Below, piece after piece: positions 16,531 through 26,152 of a stretch of 64,000 nt of DNA. Location: contig JAGHIZ010000069.1 of NCBI GenBank assembly GCA_017886875.1, positions 1 through 64,000 on the forward strand, given 5' to 3'. The notes beneath the pieces are model-generated. The model saw only the letters and a list, made by a program, of their open reading frames with translations, did no database searches and was not told the origin of the DNA. Made by a program: the position numbers and the translations under genes. Numbering within the stretch: the first letter of the stretch is position 1; each line of letters opens with the position of its first letter. The stretch comes from Butyricicoccus sp. (GTDB taxonomy: Bacteria; Bacillota; Clostridia; Oscillospirales; Butyricicoccaceae).

Positions 16531-17214
16531 ATGAAAATCAAACTTTGTCCATCTATTTTATCTGCTGACTTTGCAAACCTTGCAAGAGATGTTAAACTTG
16601 CGGTTGACGCAGGTGCGGATTACATTCATGTAGATGTTATGGACGGTCATTTTGTGCCTAATATTTCGCTTGGTGCACCTGTGTTAAAATCACTTAGAGC
16701 TGCTACAAATGCGGTTTTAGATGTACATTTAATGATTGAAAACCCAGACCAGTATATTGATGATTTTATTAAAGCGGGTGCAGATATTTTAAGTGTTCAT
16801 TATGAAGCAAATGGTGATACATTAGAGCAGCTTAAAAAAATTAAAAATGCAGGAATAAAAGCCGCTTGTGTAATTAAGCCAAAAACACCTGTTGAGGTTT
16901 TACTTCCACTACTTCCATATTGTGATATGGTGCTAATTATGACTGTTGAACCAGGTTTTGGTGGTCAAGGCTTTATTCCTGAAAGCATTGATAGAATTAA
17001 ATATGTAAGAAAAGTTATAAATGAAAACAATTATAACTGTGAACTTGAAATTGATGGCGGTGCAAAAATAACAAATTCGGCTGATATTGTGGCAGCAGGT
17101 GCAAATGTGATTGTGGCAGGTTCGGCTGTTTTTGAAGGCGATATTGAAAAAAATGTAAAGGCATTCTATGAAGTTTTTGAAAAAGGCATAGAAAAAGCCG
17201 ATTGGATAAAATAA
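16531..17214 (+). CDS. rpe: Ribulose-phosphate 3-epimerase
   Basis: A 227-residue TIM-barrel enzyme interconverting ribulose 5-phosphate and xylulose 5-phosphate in the pentose phosphate pathway. The start is set at the ATG at 16531, giving MKIKLCPSILSADFANL, the standard family beginning. Metal and catalytic motifs: VDVMDGHFVPNIS, DVHLMIENP, TVEPGFGGQGF and LEIDGGAK, with NVIVAGSAVFEG for phosphate binding. In many Firmicutes rpe follows rsgA and precedes thiN; here it has its own two promoters and is followed by a terminator and the LysO genes. Confidence 0.96.
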   Translation: MKIKLCPSILSADFANLARDVKLAVDAGADYIHVDVMDGHFVPNISLGAPVLKSLRAATNAVLDVHLMIENPDQYIDDFIKAGADILSVHYEANGDTLEQLKKIKNAGIKAACVIKPKTPVEVLLPLLPYCDMVLIMTVEPGFGGQGFIPESIDRIKYVRKVINENNYNCELEIDGGAKITNSADIVAAGANVIVAGSAVFEGDIEKNVKAFYEVFEKGIEKADWIK

Positions 17215-17217
17215 AAA

Positions 17218-17256
17218 GAATAATCCGCAGAGGGTTAAAACTTTGCGGATTTTTTA
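17218..17256 (+). terminator. Intrinsic terminator between rpe and lysO
   Basis: AATCCGCAGA (from 17222) pairs with TTTGCGGATT (to 17251) with one G-U, followed by a T-run. It lies only 18 bp ahead of the lysO start, so it may also act as an attenuator for the exporter genes. Confidence 0.75.
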
Positions 17257-17273
17257 TTTGTGGGGGTTTTTTA

Positions 17274-17555
17274 ATGGAAATTTTAATTTTTATGCTTATT
17301 GGTGTGTTAATTGGTCGCTTTTGCTTTCCAAAGAAACTAAAAAAGCTAAATGAGAAAATGCAAGTTGTTATGACTATGTTGCTTATTTTTGCTATGGGCG
17401 TAATGCTTGGCAGACGTGAAAATTTAATAAATGAGCTTTCAAGCTTAGGGTTTAAAAGCCTTGTTTTTTGTCTTATACCAACTATTTTAAGTACAATTAT
17501 TGTATATTTCTTAACAGAAAGATTTTTTGATAGAGATAAAAAGGAGGATAAATAA
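17274..17555 (+). CDS. lysO: LysO-family lysine exporter, N-terminal subunit
   Basis: A 93-residue membrane protein with three hydrophobic segments (about 1-20, 30-47 and 60-80), corresponding to the N-terminal third of E. coli LysO (YbjE), which exports L-lysine. The segments IGVLIGRFCFPKKLKK and LLIFAMGVMLGRRENL are family-typical. In many Clostridia the exporter is split into two genes, as here. The start is the ATG at 17274 behind GTGGGGG. Its ribosome site TTGTGGGGGT (17258-17267) is complementary to the C-rich linker of the candidate small RNA at 31275-31365. Confidence 0.8.
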   Translation: MEILIFMLIGVLIGRFCFPKKLKKLNEKMQVVMTMLLIFAMGVMLGRRENLINELSSLGFKSLVFCLIPTILSTIIVYFLTERFFDRDKKEDK

Positions 17556-18155
17556 TTGGTAATTTTAGCGGTTATTGCACTTATTTTAGGCACACTTTAT
17601 GGATTTTCTGGCTATGAATTTACAGTGCTTGATTATCTTGCAAGCCATACAGATTATATTTTATATTTAACAATGGTTTTAGTAGGTATAAGCGTTGGAC
17701 TTCATGAAAGCATTGTAGAGCAAATGAAAAAATATCATTTAAAGCTGCTACTTATACCAACAGGTATTATTATAGGCTCTATTATAGGTGGAGTTATATG
17801 CAGTTTTGTTTTAAATGAGCCGATGAGAGAAAGTCTAGCAATTTCAGGCGGTCTTGGCTGGTATAGTTTAACAGGCGTTGCAATAGGCAATTTATCGGGT
17901 GCAGAATACGGCAGCATTGCATTTTTAAGTAATTTAATGCGTGAAATAATTTCATTTTTCGTAATTCCTATTATTGCAATAAAGCTGAATTATTATACTT
18001 GTATAGCCCCTGCTGGTGCTACAAGTGAGGACACAACACTTCCTATGATGATACGCTATACAGATGAAAAAACAGTTGTATTTTCTGTGCTTAATGGTGT
18101 TATTTGTTCAGCTTGTGTTCCAGTTATTATGTCGGTTTGTTACACCTTATTTTAA
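17556..18155 (+). CDS. lysO: LysO-family lysine exporter, C-terminal subunit
   Basis: A 199-residue integral membrane protein with about six hydrophobic segments, the C-terminal two-thirds of LysO. Diagnostic stretches are GGLGWYSLTGVAIG, the charged segment SNLMREIISFFVIP and PAGATSEDTTLPMM, all conserved in the lysine exporter family. It starts with TTG at 17556, immediately after the stop of the first subunit, and is preceded by GGAGG (17542-17546) inside that gene, so the two are probably translationally coupled and form one transporter. I see no lysine riboswitch upstream. A terminator follows. Confidence 0.88.
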   Translation: MVILAVIALILGTLYGFSGYEFTVLDYLASHTDYILYLTMVLVGISVGLHESIVEQMKKYHLKLLLIPTGIIIGSIIGGVICSFVLNEPMRESLAISGGLGWYSLTGVAIGNLSGAEYGSIAFLSNLMREIISFFVIPIIAIKLNYYTCIAPAGATSEDTTLPMMIRYTDEKTVVFSVLNGVICSACVPVIMSVCYTLF

Positions 18156-18173
18156 ACTTAATATAAAAACTTT

Positions 18174-18212
18174 AGTATAGCATGTAAAAGTGCTATACTT
18201 TTGTATTTTTTT
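18174..18212 (+). terminator. Intrinsic terminator after lysO
   Basis: AGTATAGCA (18174-18182) pairs with TGCTATACT (18191-18199), followed by TTTGTATTTTTT. Confidence 0.75.
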
Positions 18213-18245
18213 ACCATGTTTTAGTATGTAGCCTAGTCAAAGTGG

Positions 18246-18274
18246 TTGTTATTTATACAAAAATTTGTTATAAT
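18246..18274 (+). promoter_or_regulatory. Sigma-A promoter of the recJ-relA operon
   Basis: TTGTTA (18246-18251), 17-bp spacer with TGT directly before TATAAT (18269-18274). It lies 57 bp ahead of the recJ start codon. Confidence 0.75.
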
Positions 18275-18330
18275 GTGTACAATTATAAATACCAGACATA
18301 AGTTTTATTATGGTCTGAGAAGGGGCAAAC

Positions 18331-20409
18331 ATGAAAATCAAAAAATGGTTGACTGCGACGCCAGATTTAGAAACGGCTCGCTCTCTTTCCACAGCCTGTG
18401 GATTTTCTCCGCTAGCAGCTGCGGTGCTTTGTGCAAGAGGTGTAGACACTAAAGAAAAAGCTGAAACATTTCTTGCAACAGATTTAGAACATTTATATGA
18501 CCCAATGTTGCTTAAAGATATGGACTTAGCAGTACAGGCTATCAAAGATGCAATACAAAAAAAAGAAAAAATAATAGTTTTTGGCGATTATGATGTAGAT
18601 GGTATAACTTCGACTTGCGTGCTTTTAAGATATTTAAGAAGTAAAGGTGCAAATGCTGATTATTATATACCAAACAGATTAAGTGAAGGTTATGGTCTTT
18701 CTTGCTCTGCAATGGACACACTATATAAGCAGGGAGTTAGAACGATTGTTACAGTTGACTCTGGTGTTACTGCCTTAGAGGAAATAGAACATGCAACTGA
18801 GCTTGGTATGCGTGTTATTGTTACAGACCATCACGAATGTAGAGAACAACTTCCGGTTGCAACTGCGGTTGTAAATCCAAGAAGAAGTGATTGCGATTAT
18901 CCTTTTGATGAGCTTGCGGGTGTTGGTGTGGCATTTAAACTGATTTGTGCTATGGAAGGTTTGGAAAATCTGCCTAAAATAATTGAAAATTATTCGGATT
19001 TAGTTTCATTAGGCACTGTTGCAGATGTTATGCCAATTATAGGTGAAAACAGAATAATAGTTGCACATGGTCTTAAATGCATGGAAAACACAAAAAATTT
19101 AGGGCTTGAAATGCTACTTCGTGAGTCAGGACAAAAAAATAAAAGACTTACAGCCGCTACTATAAGCTTTGTGCTTGCACCTAGAATAAATGCCGCTGGT
19201 CGTATGGGAAATACCGAACAAGCGGTTGAGCTTTTTTTAACTGATAATCCTGTTAGAGCTCAAGAACTTGCGGCTCTGCTTTGTGAACAAAACAAACAGC
19301 GTCAAACAGCCGAAAATGATATTTTAGAACAAGCATTGGTATCGCTGCGTAAAAATTATAACCCACTTGAAGATAAGATTATCGTACTTGATGGGGAAGG
19401 TTGGCATCATGGTGTAATTGGTATTGTTTCATCAAGATTATGCGATAGATACGCTTGTCCAGTTATATTAATTGCTGTTGATGAGGGTATAGGTAAGGGC
19501 TCTGGTCGCTCTATGAGCGGGTTTAATCTTTTTGAGGCACTTACTAATAGTGAACAATTATTGGATAAATATGGCGGGCATGAGCTTGCCGCAGGTCTTA
19601 CAATTAAGCAAGAAAATATTGAGCAGTTTAAAAAAGAAATTAAACAATATGCAAATGAGCATATAAATCCAGATGATTTATTGCCAGTTGTTAATATTGA
19701 TTGTGAAATTACTCCAGATTATATAACTGAAGCGGCGGTTGACTCTATTACAAGATTAGAGCCTTTTGGCATGAAAAATACTCAGCCTATTTTTTCAATG
19801 TATGATATGTATGTTGAGGAAATAACACCTATTTCAAGTGATAAGCATGTAAGACTTACACTTATGAAAGATGGTGTTACATACACAGCCATGCTTTTTG
19901 GCACTGGTGCAGGTGGTTGCGGCTTTGCACAAGGTAATTTTGTTGATGTAGCTTTTAATCTTGAAATAAATGAGTTTCGCTGTCATAGAACGGTTCAAAT
20001 GATTTTAAAAGATGTAAAGCTAAGTGACTGCGAAATTAAAGCCGATGAAAAAATATTGTCGCTTTATAAAAGATATATGTCTGATGGTGCGTTAACAGCA
20101 AAAGAAGCTCAAGCTTTATATCCTGATAGACCAGACTTAGTTGCTGTTTGGCGTCATATAATAAGTAGAGCAGAAGAAGGCATTTTACGAGTGCATTCTA
20201 ATGCACTTTCAAGACGTATTCAGTGGGAAAGTAAACGTGAAATAAATATAGGTAAATTATTTGTCTGTCTTGATGTTTTTAGTGAAAGTCAGTTACTTGA
20301 TTATAATTTTAGAGATAATCTTTTAAATATTATGTTAAAACCATTTAAAGGAAAAGCTGATATTTCAAAATCTGTTGTGCTTGCAACTCTGCGTAGTATG
20401 AGCAAATAA
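18331..20409 (+). CDS. recJ: Single-stranded-DNA-specific exonuclease RecJ
   Basis: A 692-residue DHH-superfamily 5'-3' exonuclease acting in recombination and mismatch repair. Motifs in order: VFGDYDVDGITS (about residue 82), the DHH motif VTDHHE (about 160), ASINAAGR-type motif seen as PRINAAGRMG (about 285), and the DHHA1 segment GKGSGRSMSGF...YGGHELAAG (about 390-430). An OB-fold domain and a C-terminal extension follow. recJ before relA is the order seen in many Firmicutes, where secDF is often just upstream. Only 27 bp separate it from relA, so they are probably co-transcribed. Confidence 0.95.
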   Translation: MKIKKWLTATPDLETARSLSTACGFSPLAAAVLCARGVDTKEKAETFLATDLEHLYDPMLLKDMDLAVQAIKDAIQKKEKIIVFGDYDVDGITSTCVLLRYLRSKGANADYYIPNRLSEGYGLSCSAMDTLYKQGVRTIVTVDSGVTALEEIEHATELGMRVIVTDHHECREQLPVATAVVNPRRSDCDYPFDELAGVGVAFKLICAMEGLENLPKIIENYSDLVSLGTVADVMPIIGENRIIVAHGLKCMENTKNLGLEMLLRESGQKNKRLTAATISFVLAPRINAAGRMGNTEQAVELFLTDNPVRAQELAALLCEQNKQRQTAENDILEQALVSLRKNYNPLEDKIIVLDGEGWHHGVIGIVSSRLCDRYACPVILIAVDEGIGKGSGRSMSGFNLFEALTNSEQLLDKYGGHELAAGLTIKQENIEQFKKEIKQYANEHINPDDLLPVVNIDCEITPDYITEAAVDSITRLEPFGMKNTQPIFSMYDMYVEEITPISSDKHVRLTLMKDGVTYTAMLFGTGAGGCGFAQGNFVDVAFNLEINEFRCHRTVQMILKDVKLSDCEIKADEKILSLYKRYMSDGALTAKEAQALYPDRPDLVAVWRHIISRAEEGILRVHSNALSRRIQWESKREINIGKLFVCLDVFSESQLLDYNFRDNLLNIMLKPFKGKADISKSVVLATLRSMSK

Positions 20410-20436
20410 AAAATTTTATATAAAGGAGGAAATAGT

Positions 20437-22626
20437 ATGACTTCTCCGATACAAACCAAAATAGATTTTTTAGTGGAAAGAGCTAAAAAGCAAAATCCTA
20501 ATATAAATGAAAAGAAAATTCGTGCAGCTTATGAGTGTGCAAATGCTGCTCATGAAGGACAAAAACGCAAAAACGGTGAACCATATATTATTCACCCCGT
20601 TTCTGTTGCAGAAATTATAGTTGAAATGGGACTGGATACCGACTCTATTTGTGCTGGTCTTTTGCATGATTGCATTGAAGATACTGAATTCGGTTATAAA
20701 GAGATTGAAAATAAATTTGGTACATCAGTAGCAGAGCTTGTGGACGGTGTAACTAGGCTTGGTATGCTTAGATATTCAAAAGAGCAAGAGCAATTTGAGG
20801 ATTTACGTAAAATGTTTCTTGCTATGGCTAAGGATATAAGAGTTATACTTATAAAACTAGCTGATAGACTTCATAATGCAAGAACATTTCAGTTTTTGCC
20901 TGAGCGTAAACAACGTGATAAGGCTTTAGAAACCATGGAAATTTATGCTCCTATTGCTCACCGCTTAGGTATGAGCCGTATTAAATGGGAGCTTGAAGAT
21001 TTATCCCTTAAATGTCTTGACCCTATAGGATATCAAGAAATTGTGGAAGGACTTGAAAAACAATCAAGTCAACATGAGGAATTTTTAAATCATATCAAGG
21101 AATGTATAAGCGAAAAACTAAAAGAAGCAGAAATTGAAAATACTATTTCGGCAAGAGTTAAGCATATTTATTCTATTTATCGTAAAATGTATGCTCAGCA
21201 TAAAACCATAAATGAAATCTATGATATTTGTGCTGTGCGTGTTATAGTTGATAGTGTTACAAACTGTTATAATGTTTTAGGTTATGTGCATGACCTTTAT
21301 AAGCCAATTCCCGGCAGATTTAAGGACTATATTTCAACCCCTAAGCCAAATGGCTATCAGTCACTTCACACCACAGTAATTGGTAGAGAGGGTATTCCAT
21401 TTGAAATACAAATCAGAACTGAAGAAATGCACAAAATGGCTGAATTTGGCGTTGCGGCTCACTGGAAATACAAACAAGGTCTTGATAAAACAGGCAATGA
21501 ACAAGCGTTTGCTTGGATACGTCAGCTTTTAGAGGCTCAACAAGATACTGAGGCTGAGGACTTCATTAAGGCGATTAAAGTTGATTTATTTGCAGATGAA
21601 GTATTTGTATTTACTCCAAAGGGCGATGTTGTAAATATGCCAGCAGGTGCAACCCCTATTGATTTGGCTTATGCTATTCATTCAGCAGTTGGAAACCGTA
21701 TGGTCGGTGCAAAAATAAACGGTAGAATTGCACCTATTGATTCTCAGCTTAAAAACGGTGATATTGTTGAAATTTTAACTTCTAAAGAAACACGTGGCCC
21801 ATCAAGAAACTGGGTTAAAATTGTTAAAACCACCGAGGCAAGAAATAAAATTAAACAATGGTTTAAAAAAGAATGTAGAGAAGAAAATATTGAACAGGGT
21901 AAAGCAGAGCTTGATAGAGAGCTTAAAGCCAATCTTATGTATAACGGATTTTATGATAATGAAGAAATACAAAAGAATATCCTGCAAAAATTCACTTTTT
22001 CATCTATGGACGAACTTTATGCGGCTATTGGTTATGGTGGTATAACAATAACAAAGGTTCTTAATAAAATCAAAGATGATGTTATGAAGGTTCGTAAAGC
22101 TCAAGAAAAAATTGATAAACTTGAGCAGCCTCAAGCTGATAAGAAAAAAAGCAAAAGTGAAACAGGTGTTGTTGTTGAGGGCATTGACAATTGTTTAGTT
22201 AAATTTGCAAGATGTTGCACACCAATTCCGGGTGATGATATTATCGGTTTTGTAACTCGTGGTTATGGTGTTTCTATACACAGAAAAGATTGTGTAAATG
22301 TTAAAAATAATAACTCAAAAGATGAGGAAAACCGCTGGATTCGTGTTTGGTGGGACGAGGAATCACTAGATAATAAAAAGAATAGATTTTCAACTGGTTT
22401 GCAAATTTCAACTAAAAGCCGTATTGGTGTGCTTAGTGATGTGGCAGTATTACTTGCTCAAGCACATGTAAATGTTCATGAGCTTTCAGCTAAAGATTTA
22501 AATGATGGCTTTGGTATGATTACCGCAGTTGTTGATGTTTCTGGTATAGGTCAGCTTGATAATATTATAAATAGACTAAAAAAAATCAAAGGTGTACTTG
22601 ATGTAACAAGAACCGCAGAAAACTAA
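20437..22626 (+). CDS. relA: RelA/SpoT bifunctional (p)ppGpp synthetase/hydrolase
   Basis: A 729-residue Rel protein controlling the stringent response. It has an intact N-terminal hydrolase HD domain (about 30-190; the HD of LLHDCIEDTE and KLADRLHNART), the synthetase domain (about 230-350; GRFKDYISTPKPNGYQSLHT), a TGS domain (about 385-450; VFTPKGDVVNMPAGATPIDLAYAIHS), a helical/zinc-finger-like region with ARCCTPIPGD, and a C-terminal ACT domain (about 650-729). Both catalytic domains look complete, so it should make and degrade (p)ppGpp. It sits between recJ and dtd, the standard Firmicute arrangement, behind GGAGG at 20424-20428. Confidence 0.97.
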   Translation: MTSPIQTKIDFLVERAKKQNPNINEKKIRAAYECANAAHEGQKRKNGEPYIIHPVSVAEIIVEMGLDTDSICAGLLHDCIEDTEFGYKEIENKFGTSVAELVDGVTRLGMLRYSKEQEQFEDLRKMFLAMAKDIRVILIKLADRLHNARTFQFLPERKQRDKALETMEIYAPIAHRLGMSRIKWELEDLSLKCLDPIGYQEIVEGLEKQSSQHEEFLNHIKECISEKLKEAEIENTISARVKHIYSIYRKMYAQHKTINEIYDICAVRVIVDSVTNCYNVLGYVHDLYKPIPGRFKDYISTPKPNGYQSLHTTVIGREGIPFEIQIRTEEMHKMAEFGVAAHWKYKQGLDKTGNEQAFAWIRQLLEAQQDTEAEDFIKAIKVDLFADEVFVFTPKGDVVNMPAGATPIDLAYAIHSAVGNRMVGAKINGRIAPIDSQLKNGDIVEILTSKETRGPSRNWVKIVKTTEARNKIKQWFKKECREENIEQGKAELDRELKANLMYNGFYDNEEIQKNILQKFTFSSMDELYAAIGYGGITITKVLNKIKDDVMKVRKAQEKIDKLEQPQADKKKSKSETGVVVEGIDNCLVKFARCCTPIPGDDIIGFVTRGYGVSIHRKDCVNVKNNNSKDEENRWIRVWWDEESLDNKKNRFSTGLQISTKSRIGVLSDVAVLLAQAHVNVHELSAKDLNDGFGMITAVVDVSGIGQLDNIINRLKKIKGVLDVTRTAEN

Positions 22627-22640
22627 GGAGATATAAAAAT

Positions 22641-23093
22641 ATGCGTGCACTTATTCAGCGTGTAAAACGTGCATCTGTAACTATAAATTCACAAATTACA
22701 GGTAAGATAAATGAGGGTTTGCTTATTTTTCTTGGAGTTGGTGAAGATGATACCGAAAAACAAGTGCAGTATTTAGTTGAAAAATGCACTGGACTTCGTA
22801 TTTTTACAGATGAACAAGATAAAATGAACTTATCTGTTAAAGATATAAAGGGAGAAATACTTGTTGTTTCCCAGTTTACGCTTTATGGTGACTGCAAAAA
22901 GGGTAAACGTCCAAGTTTTGTTCGTGCAGCTCGCCCAGAAACTGCAATACCTCTGTATGAATCGTTTATCGCTCATTGTAAAAACACAGGGCTTAATGTT
23001 CAAACAGGTGAATTTGGTGCAGATATGCAAATTGAACTTATAAATGATGGCCCTGTTACTATCTGGCTTGATACAGAGGAAATGGGCAAATAA
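22641..23093 (+). CDS. dtd: D-aminoacyl-tRNA deacylase
   Basis: A 150-residue DTD that hydrolyses D-amino acids and glycine from mischarged tRNAs. The two family active-site motifs are present: VVSQFTLYGD (about residues 74-83) and NDGPVTIWLDT (about 134-145), containing the cross-subunit GPVT loop. The length is the family norm. It follows relA by 14 bp and is followed 27 bp later by the MBL hydrolase, a conserved relA-dtd-MBL gene order in Clostridia. Confidence 0.96.
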   Translation: MRALIQRVKRASVTINSQITGKINEGLLIFLGVGEDDTEKQVQYLVEKCTGLRIFTDEQDKMNLSVKDIKGEILVVSQFTLYGDCKKGKRPSFVRAARPETAIPLYESFIAHCKNTGLNVQTGEFGADMQIELINDGPVTIWLDTEEMGK

Positions 23094-23120
23094 AATATAT
23101 TTTTTAAGGAATAAATAAAA

Positions 23121-23750
23121 ATGAAGATTTTACATTTAACAGTTGGCATGGTTGCCACTAATTGCTATATTTTTTATGATGAGAATACTATGGAAGGTGC
23201 AGTTATTGACCCAGGCGACAATGCCAAGGCTATTTTAAAAACCATAGAAGATGAAAAAATCAATTTAAAATATGTGCTTCTAACTCATGGGCATTTTGAC
23301 CATATTTTAGCTGTACATGATGTTGTTAGTGCTACTGGTGCTAAACTTGTATGTAATAAAGATGATTTATGGCTGCTTAATAAAAATGCTATGGGACAGT
23401 TTAAATCATTTGCTAAAAATTTCAAGGAAACTCCTGTTGATATTGAGGCTGAGGACGGTACAGAAATCAAAGTTGGCGGTTTAACCGCAAAATATATAAG
23501 CACACCAGGTCATACTCCTGGTTCAAGTGTAATTTTAGTAGAAGATGTAATGTTTACTGGCGATACACTTTTCCGCAGAGAATGTGGCAGATGTGACCTT
23601 GAGGGCGGTGACTTTCCAACAATTCTCCGTTCACTTAAAAAACTCTATAATATGCAGGGTGATTATAAAGTTTTACCAGGTCACGATGCTTTTTCTACTC
23701 TTGAGGAAGAAAGAGAGTATAACAGATATATGCGTGAGGCAATAAAGTGA
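23121..23750 (+). CDS. MBL-fold metallohydrolase, glyoxalase II-like
   Basis: A 209-residue metallo-beta-lactamase-fold hydrolase with the dinuclear metal motif LLTHGHFDH (about residues 53-61), a second histidine in STPGHTPGS and a third in VLPGHD. It resembles the YqgX/glyoxalase II-like group, whose substrates are thioesters or unknown, so a specific substrate cannot be assigned. Its stop overlaps the GTG start of hemZ, so the two are probably translationally coupled. Confidence 0.88.
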   Translation: MKILHLTVGMVATNCYIFYDENTMEGAVIDPGDNAKAILKTIEDEKINLKYVLLTHGHFDHILAVHDVVSATGAKLVCNKDDLWLLNKNAMGQFKSFAKNFKETPVDIEAEDGTEIKVGGLTAKYISTPGHTPGSSVILVEDVMFTGDTLFRRECGRCDLEGGDFPTILRSLKKLYNMQGDYKVLPGHDAFSTLEEEREYNRYMREAIK

Positions 23751-25210
23751 TTTATATTTTAAAAGGGCATGATTTACGCCACGCAGTAGAAGAAATGATT
23801 TTGCATTTACTGCCAACAGTTATAACCGAACAGGCGGAAACTGAACCGGAACAGGGTAATTATTGTGTAAGTGAGCTTGAAATTAACGGTCAAACTGCTA
23901 AAGCTACTGCAACAGTTAAAATTTGTGATAAAATAGAGCAAAAATCAAGAGAAACTACACTGCCAAATACAGATGAACTTGCAAATAAAAGAGTGCTAAC
24001 CGAAATTATAAAGCTATCTATTTATGACGCTATTTTGTTATTTTTAGATAAAGCACCAGAATGGGGCAGTCTTACAGGTGTGCGTCCAGCAAAACTTGCA
24101 AGAGGGCTGATGGAAAGAGGGCTTACACGTCCAGAGGCGGCTGTTCAGTTTCGTGAAAAATTTGGTGTTTCGGCTGAACGTACTGCTCTTACTATGAGAG
24201 CTGCTGCTCATGCTCAAAGTGCCATAGATATTTTGCCAGAAAACTCGGTTTCGCTTTATATTGGAATACCATTTTGCCCGTCAAGATGTGCTTATTGCTC
24301 TTTTGTATCGCAATCTATCCAAAAATCGGCTGGACTTATTCCGCCTTATGTTGACTCAATCTGTGAGGAAATCAAACGAACAGGCGAAATTGTAGCAAAA
24401 ACAAATAGGGTGCTTTCTACTGTTTATATGGGTGGTGGTACTCCAACAACACTTTCACCTGAACAGCTTGAAAAGATTATGACATGTGTTAAAAGCTCTT
24501 TTGATATGTCAAATCTTATTGAATATACCGTTGAGGCAGGTAGACCAGATACAATTACAACCGAAAAAATGCAGGCGATTAAACTGGGTGGTGCAGATAG
24601 AGTATCCATAAACCCTCAAACTATGAACGATGAGGTTTTAAAAAATATTGGCAGGCATCATAGTGCAGATGATGTTATAAAAGCCTATGAAATCGCAAGA
24701 AAAATAGGATTTTCAGTTATAAATATGGATACTATTGTAGGACTTTTAGGCGATACTCCAGAAAGCTTTGAAAATACTATAAATACACTTATAAATTTAA
24801 AACCTGAAAATATAACTGTTCATACGCTTGCTATTAAGCGTGGTGCAGATTTATATGATAAAGAAGCAAATGCAAATCAGCACAATTCAGTAAAAAAAAT
24901 GCTTGATACTGCATCAAATTTACTTTCTAATGCTGGTTATGGTCCTTATTATCTATATAGACAAAAATTTACAGCAGGTGGCTTTGAAAATGTAGGTTGG
25001 TGCAAACCACAGACCGAAAGTATTTATAATATTGCTATGATGGAAGAAATACAAAGTATTTTATCTGTCGGTGCTGGTGCTGTTAGCAAACTTGTTGACC
25101 TTAAAACAGGTAAGATAACCCGTTTTGTAAATCCTAAATATCCTAAGGAATATATGGAGTCTGGCGAGCGTATTATTTTAGGTAAGCAAAAATTATTCCA
25201 TATATTTTAG
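23747..25210 (+). CDS. hemZ: Coproporphyrinogen dehydrogenase HemZ (radical SAM)
   Basis: A 487-residue radical SAM protein of the HemZ type. A variable N-terminal domain (about 1-165) precedes the SAM core with the cluster motif IPFCPSRCAYCSF (about 172-184), the GGGTPTTL motif and GADRVSINPQTMND. HemZ is related to oxygen-independent coproporphyrinogen III oxidase; whether this group truly makes heme is uncertain, and no other heme gene is nearby except hemW at 49 kb. It starts with GTG at 23747, overlapping the previous stop by 4 bp. Confidence 0.92.
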   Translation: MIYILKGHDLRHAVEEMILHLLPTVITEQAETEPEQGNYCVSELEINGQTAKATATVKICDKIEQKSRETTLPNTDELANKRVLTEIIKLSIYDAILLFLDKAPEWGSLTGVRPAKLARGLMERGLTRPEAAVQFREKFGVSAERTALTMRAAAHAQSAIDILPENSVSLYIGIPFCPSRCAYCSFVSQSIQKSAGLIPPYVDSICEEIKRTGEIVAKTNRVLSTVYMGGGTPTTLSPEQLEKIMTCVKSSFDMSNLIEYTVEAGRPDTITTEKMQAIKLGGADRVSINPQTMNDEVLKNIGRHHSADDVIKAYEIARKIGFSVINMDTIVGLLGDTPESFENTINTLINLKPENITVHTLAIKRGADLYDKEANANQHNSVKKMLDTASNLLSNAGYGPYYLYRQKFTAGGFENVGWCKPQTESIYNIAMMEEIQSILSVGAGAVSKLVDLKTGKITRFVNPKYPKEYMESGERIILGKQKLFHIF

Positions 25211-25226
25211 AATGTGAGGAATCACG

Positions 25227-26141
25227 ATGGCAACATATCAACTGGACTTTATAAACAAACAGGCAAAAAAAAATCCAGAAGATTTTATTATTCAGTGTGA
25301 ACAACACTATATAAACCAAATTGAACTAGTGGCAGAGGAATTAGTTAATAATCATAAACAAAAACCCATAGCTTTACTATGTGGCCCTTCATCTAGCGGT
25401 AAAACTACAACTGCTGATAGACTTTGTCGCAGTATAAAGAAAAAAGGGTTAAATGTTGATACTATCTCTATGGACGATTATTATTTAACCCGTGGTACTT
25501 ATGAAGTGCCTTGGGACAATGAAAATGATGTTTATGATTTTGAGTCTCCTCTATGTATGGATTTACCTCTTTTACATGAGCACCTTAAAAAACTCACAGA
25601 AGGAGAAGAAATAGAAGTTCCTACTTTTGATTTTGCTAAAAAAGAGCGAACAGGCAAGGTTAAACCACTATCACTTTCTGATGATAAAATGATTGTAATT
25701 GAAGGTATTCATGCTTTTAATGAAACCCTTATGGGTGGCTTGGAACAAGCGTCTTCTGGTATTTATATTTCACTTGCAAGCAGTGTTGATACTGGCAAGA
25801 ATGTATTAACACCAGACCAACTTAGATTTTGCAGACGTGCTGTTAGAGATGCGAAATTTAGAAGTGCAAGCGTTGAAATGACAATTAAACAATGGAAATC
25901 TGTAAGACGTGGTGAAAGGATATATATAGACCCATATAAATTTTTTGCAAGTTATGCTATTGATTCATATTTACCGTATGAAACACTTATATTTATGGAT
26001 ATACTTAGAGATGAACTCAATGAAAATGAACTTGTAGATGCTGGACTTTCTCAAATCTGTGAAACAGAAAAACTTTTCAGCACAATAGACTATCAAAATT
26101 ATATACCAGAGTCATCGGTTTTACATGAGTTCATTGGTTAA
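25227..26141 (+). CDS. Uridine kinase/phosphoribulokinase-family nucleoside kinase
   Basis: A 304-residue P-loop kinase with Walker A GPSSSGKTTTADRL (about residues 51-64), the acceptor-site segment ISMDDYYLTR and IVIEGIHAFN. These place it in the uridine kinase/PRK family that phosphorylates nucleosides with ATP or GTP. Many clostridial relatives are about 550 residues, with N-terminal TGS and tRNA-synthetase-like editing domains before the kinase. This one is the kinase part only. It ends the recJ-relA-dtd-hemZ gene run; the next gene has its own promoter. Confidence 0.88.
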   Translation: MATYQLDFINKQAKKNPEDFIIQCEQHYINQIELVAEELVNNHKQKPIALLCGPSSSGKTTTADRLCRSIKKKGLNVDTISMDDYYLTRGTYEVPWDNENDVYDFESPLCMDLPLLHEHLKKLTEGEEIEVPTFDFAKKERTGKVKPLSLSDDKMIVIEGIHAFNETLMGGLEQASSGIYISLASSVDTGKNVLTPDQLRFCRRAVRDAKFRSASVEMTIKQWKSVRRGERIYIDPYKFFASYAIDSYLPYETLIFMDILRDELNENELVDAGLSQICETEKLFSTIDYQNYIPESSVLHEFIG

Positions 26142-26152
26142 CAAAATCCGCC

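Noticed and set aside
17202..18155. Frameshift breaking a single lysO gene
   Set aside because: The second gene has its own strong GGAGG and a TTG start, and two-gene LysO exporters are common in Clostridia.
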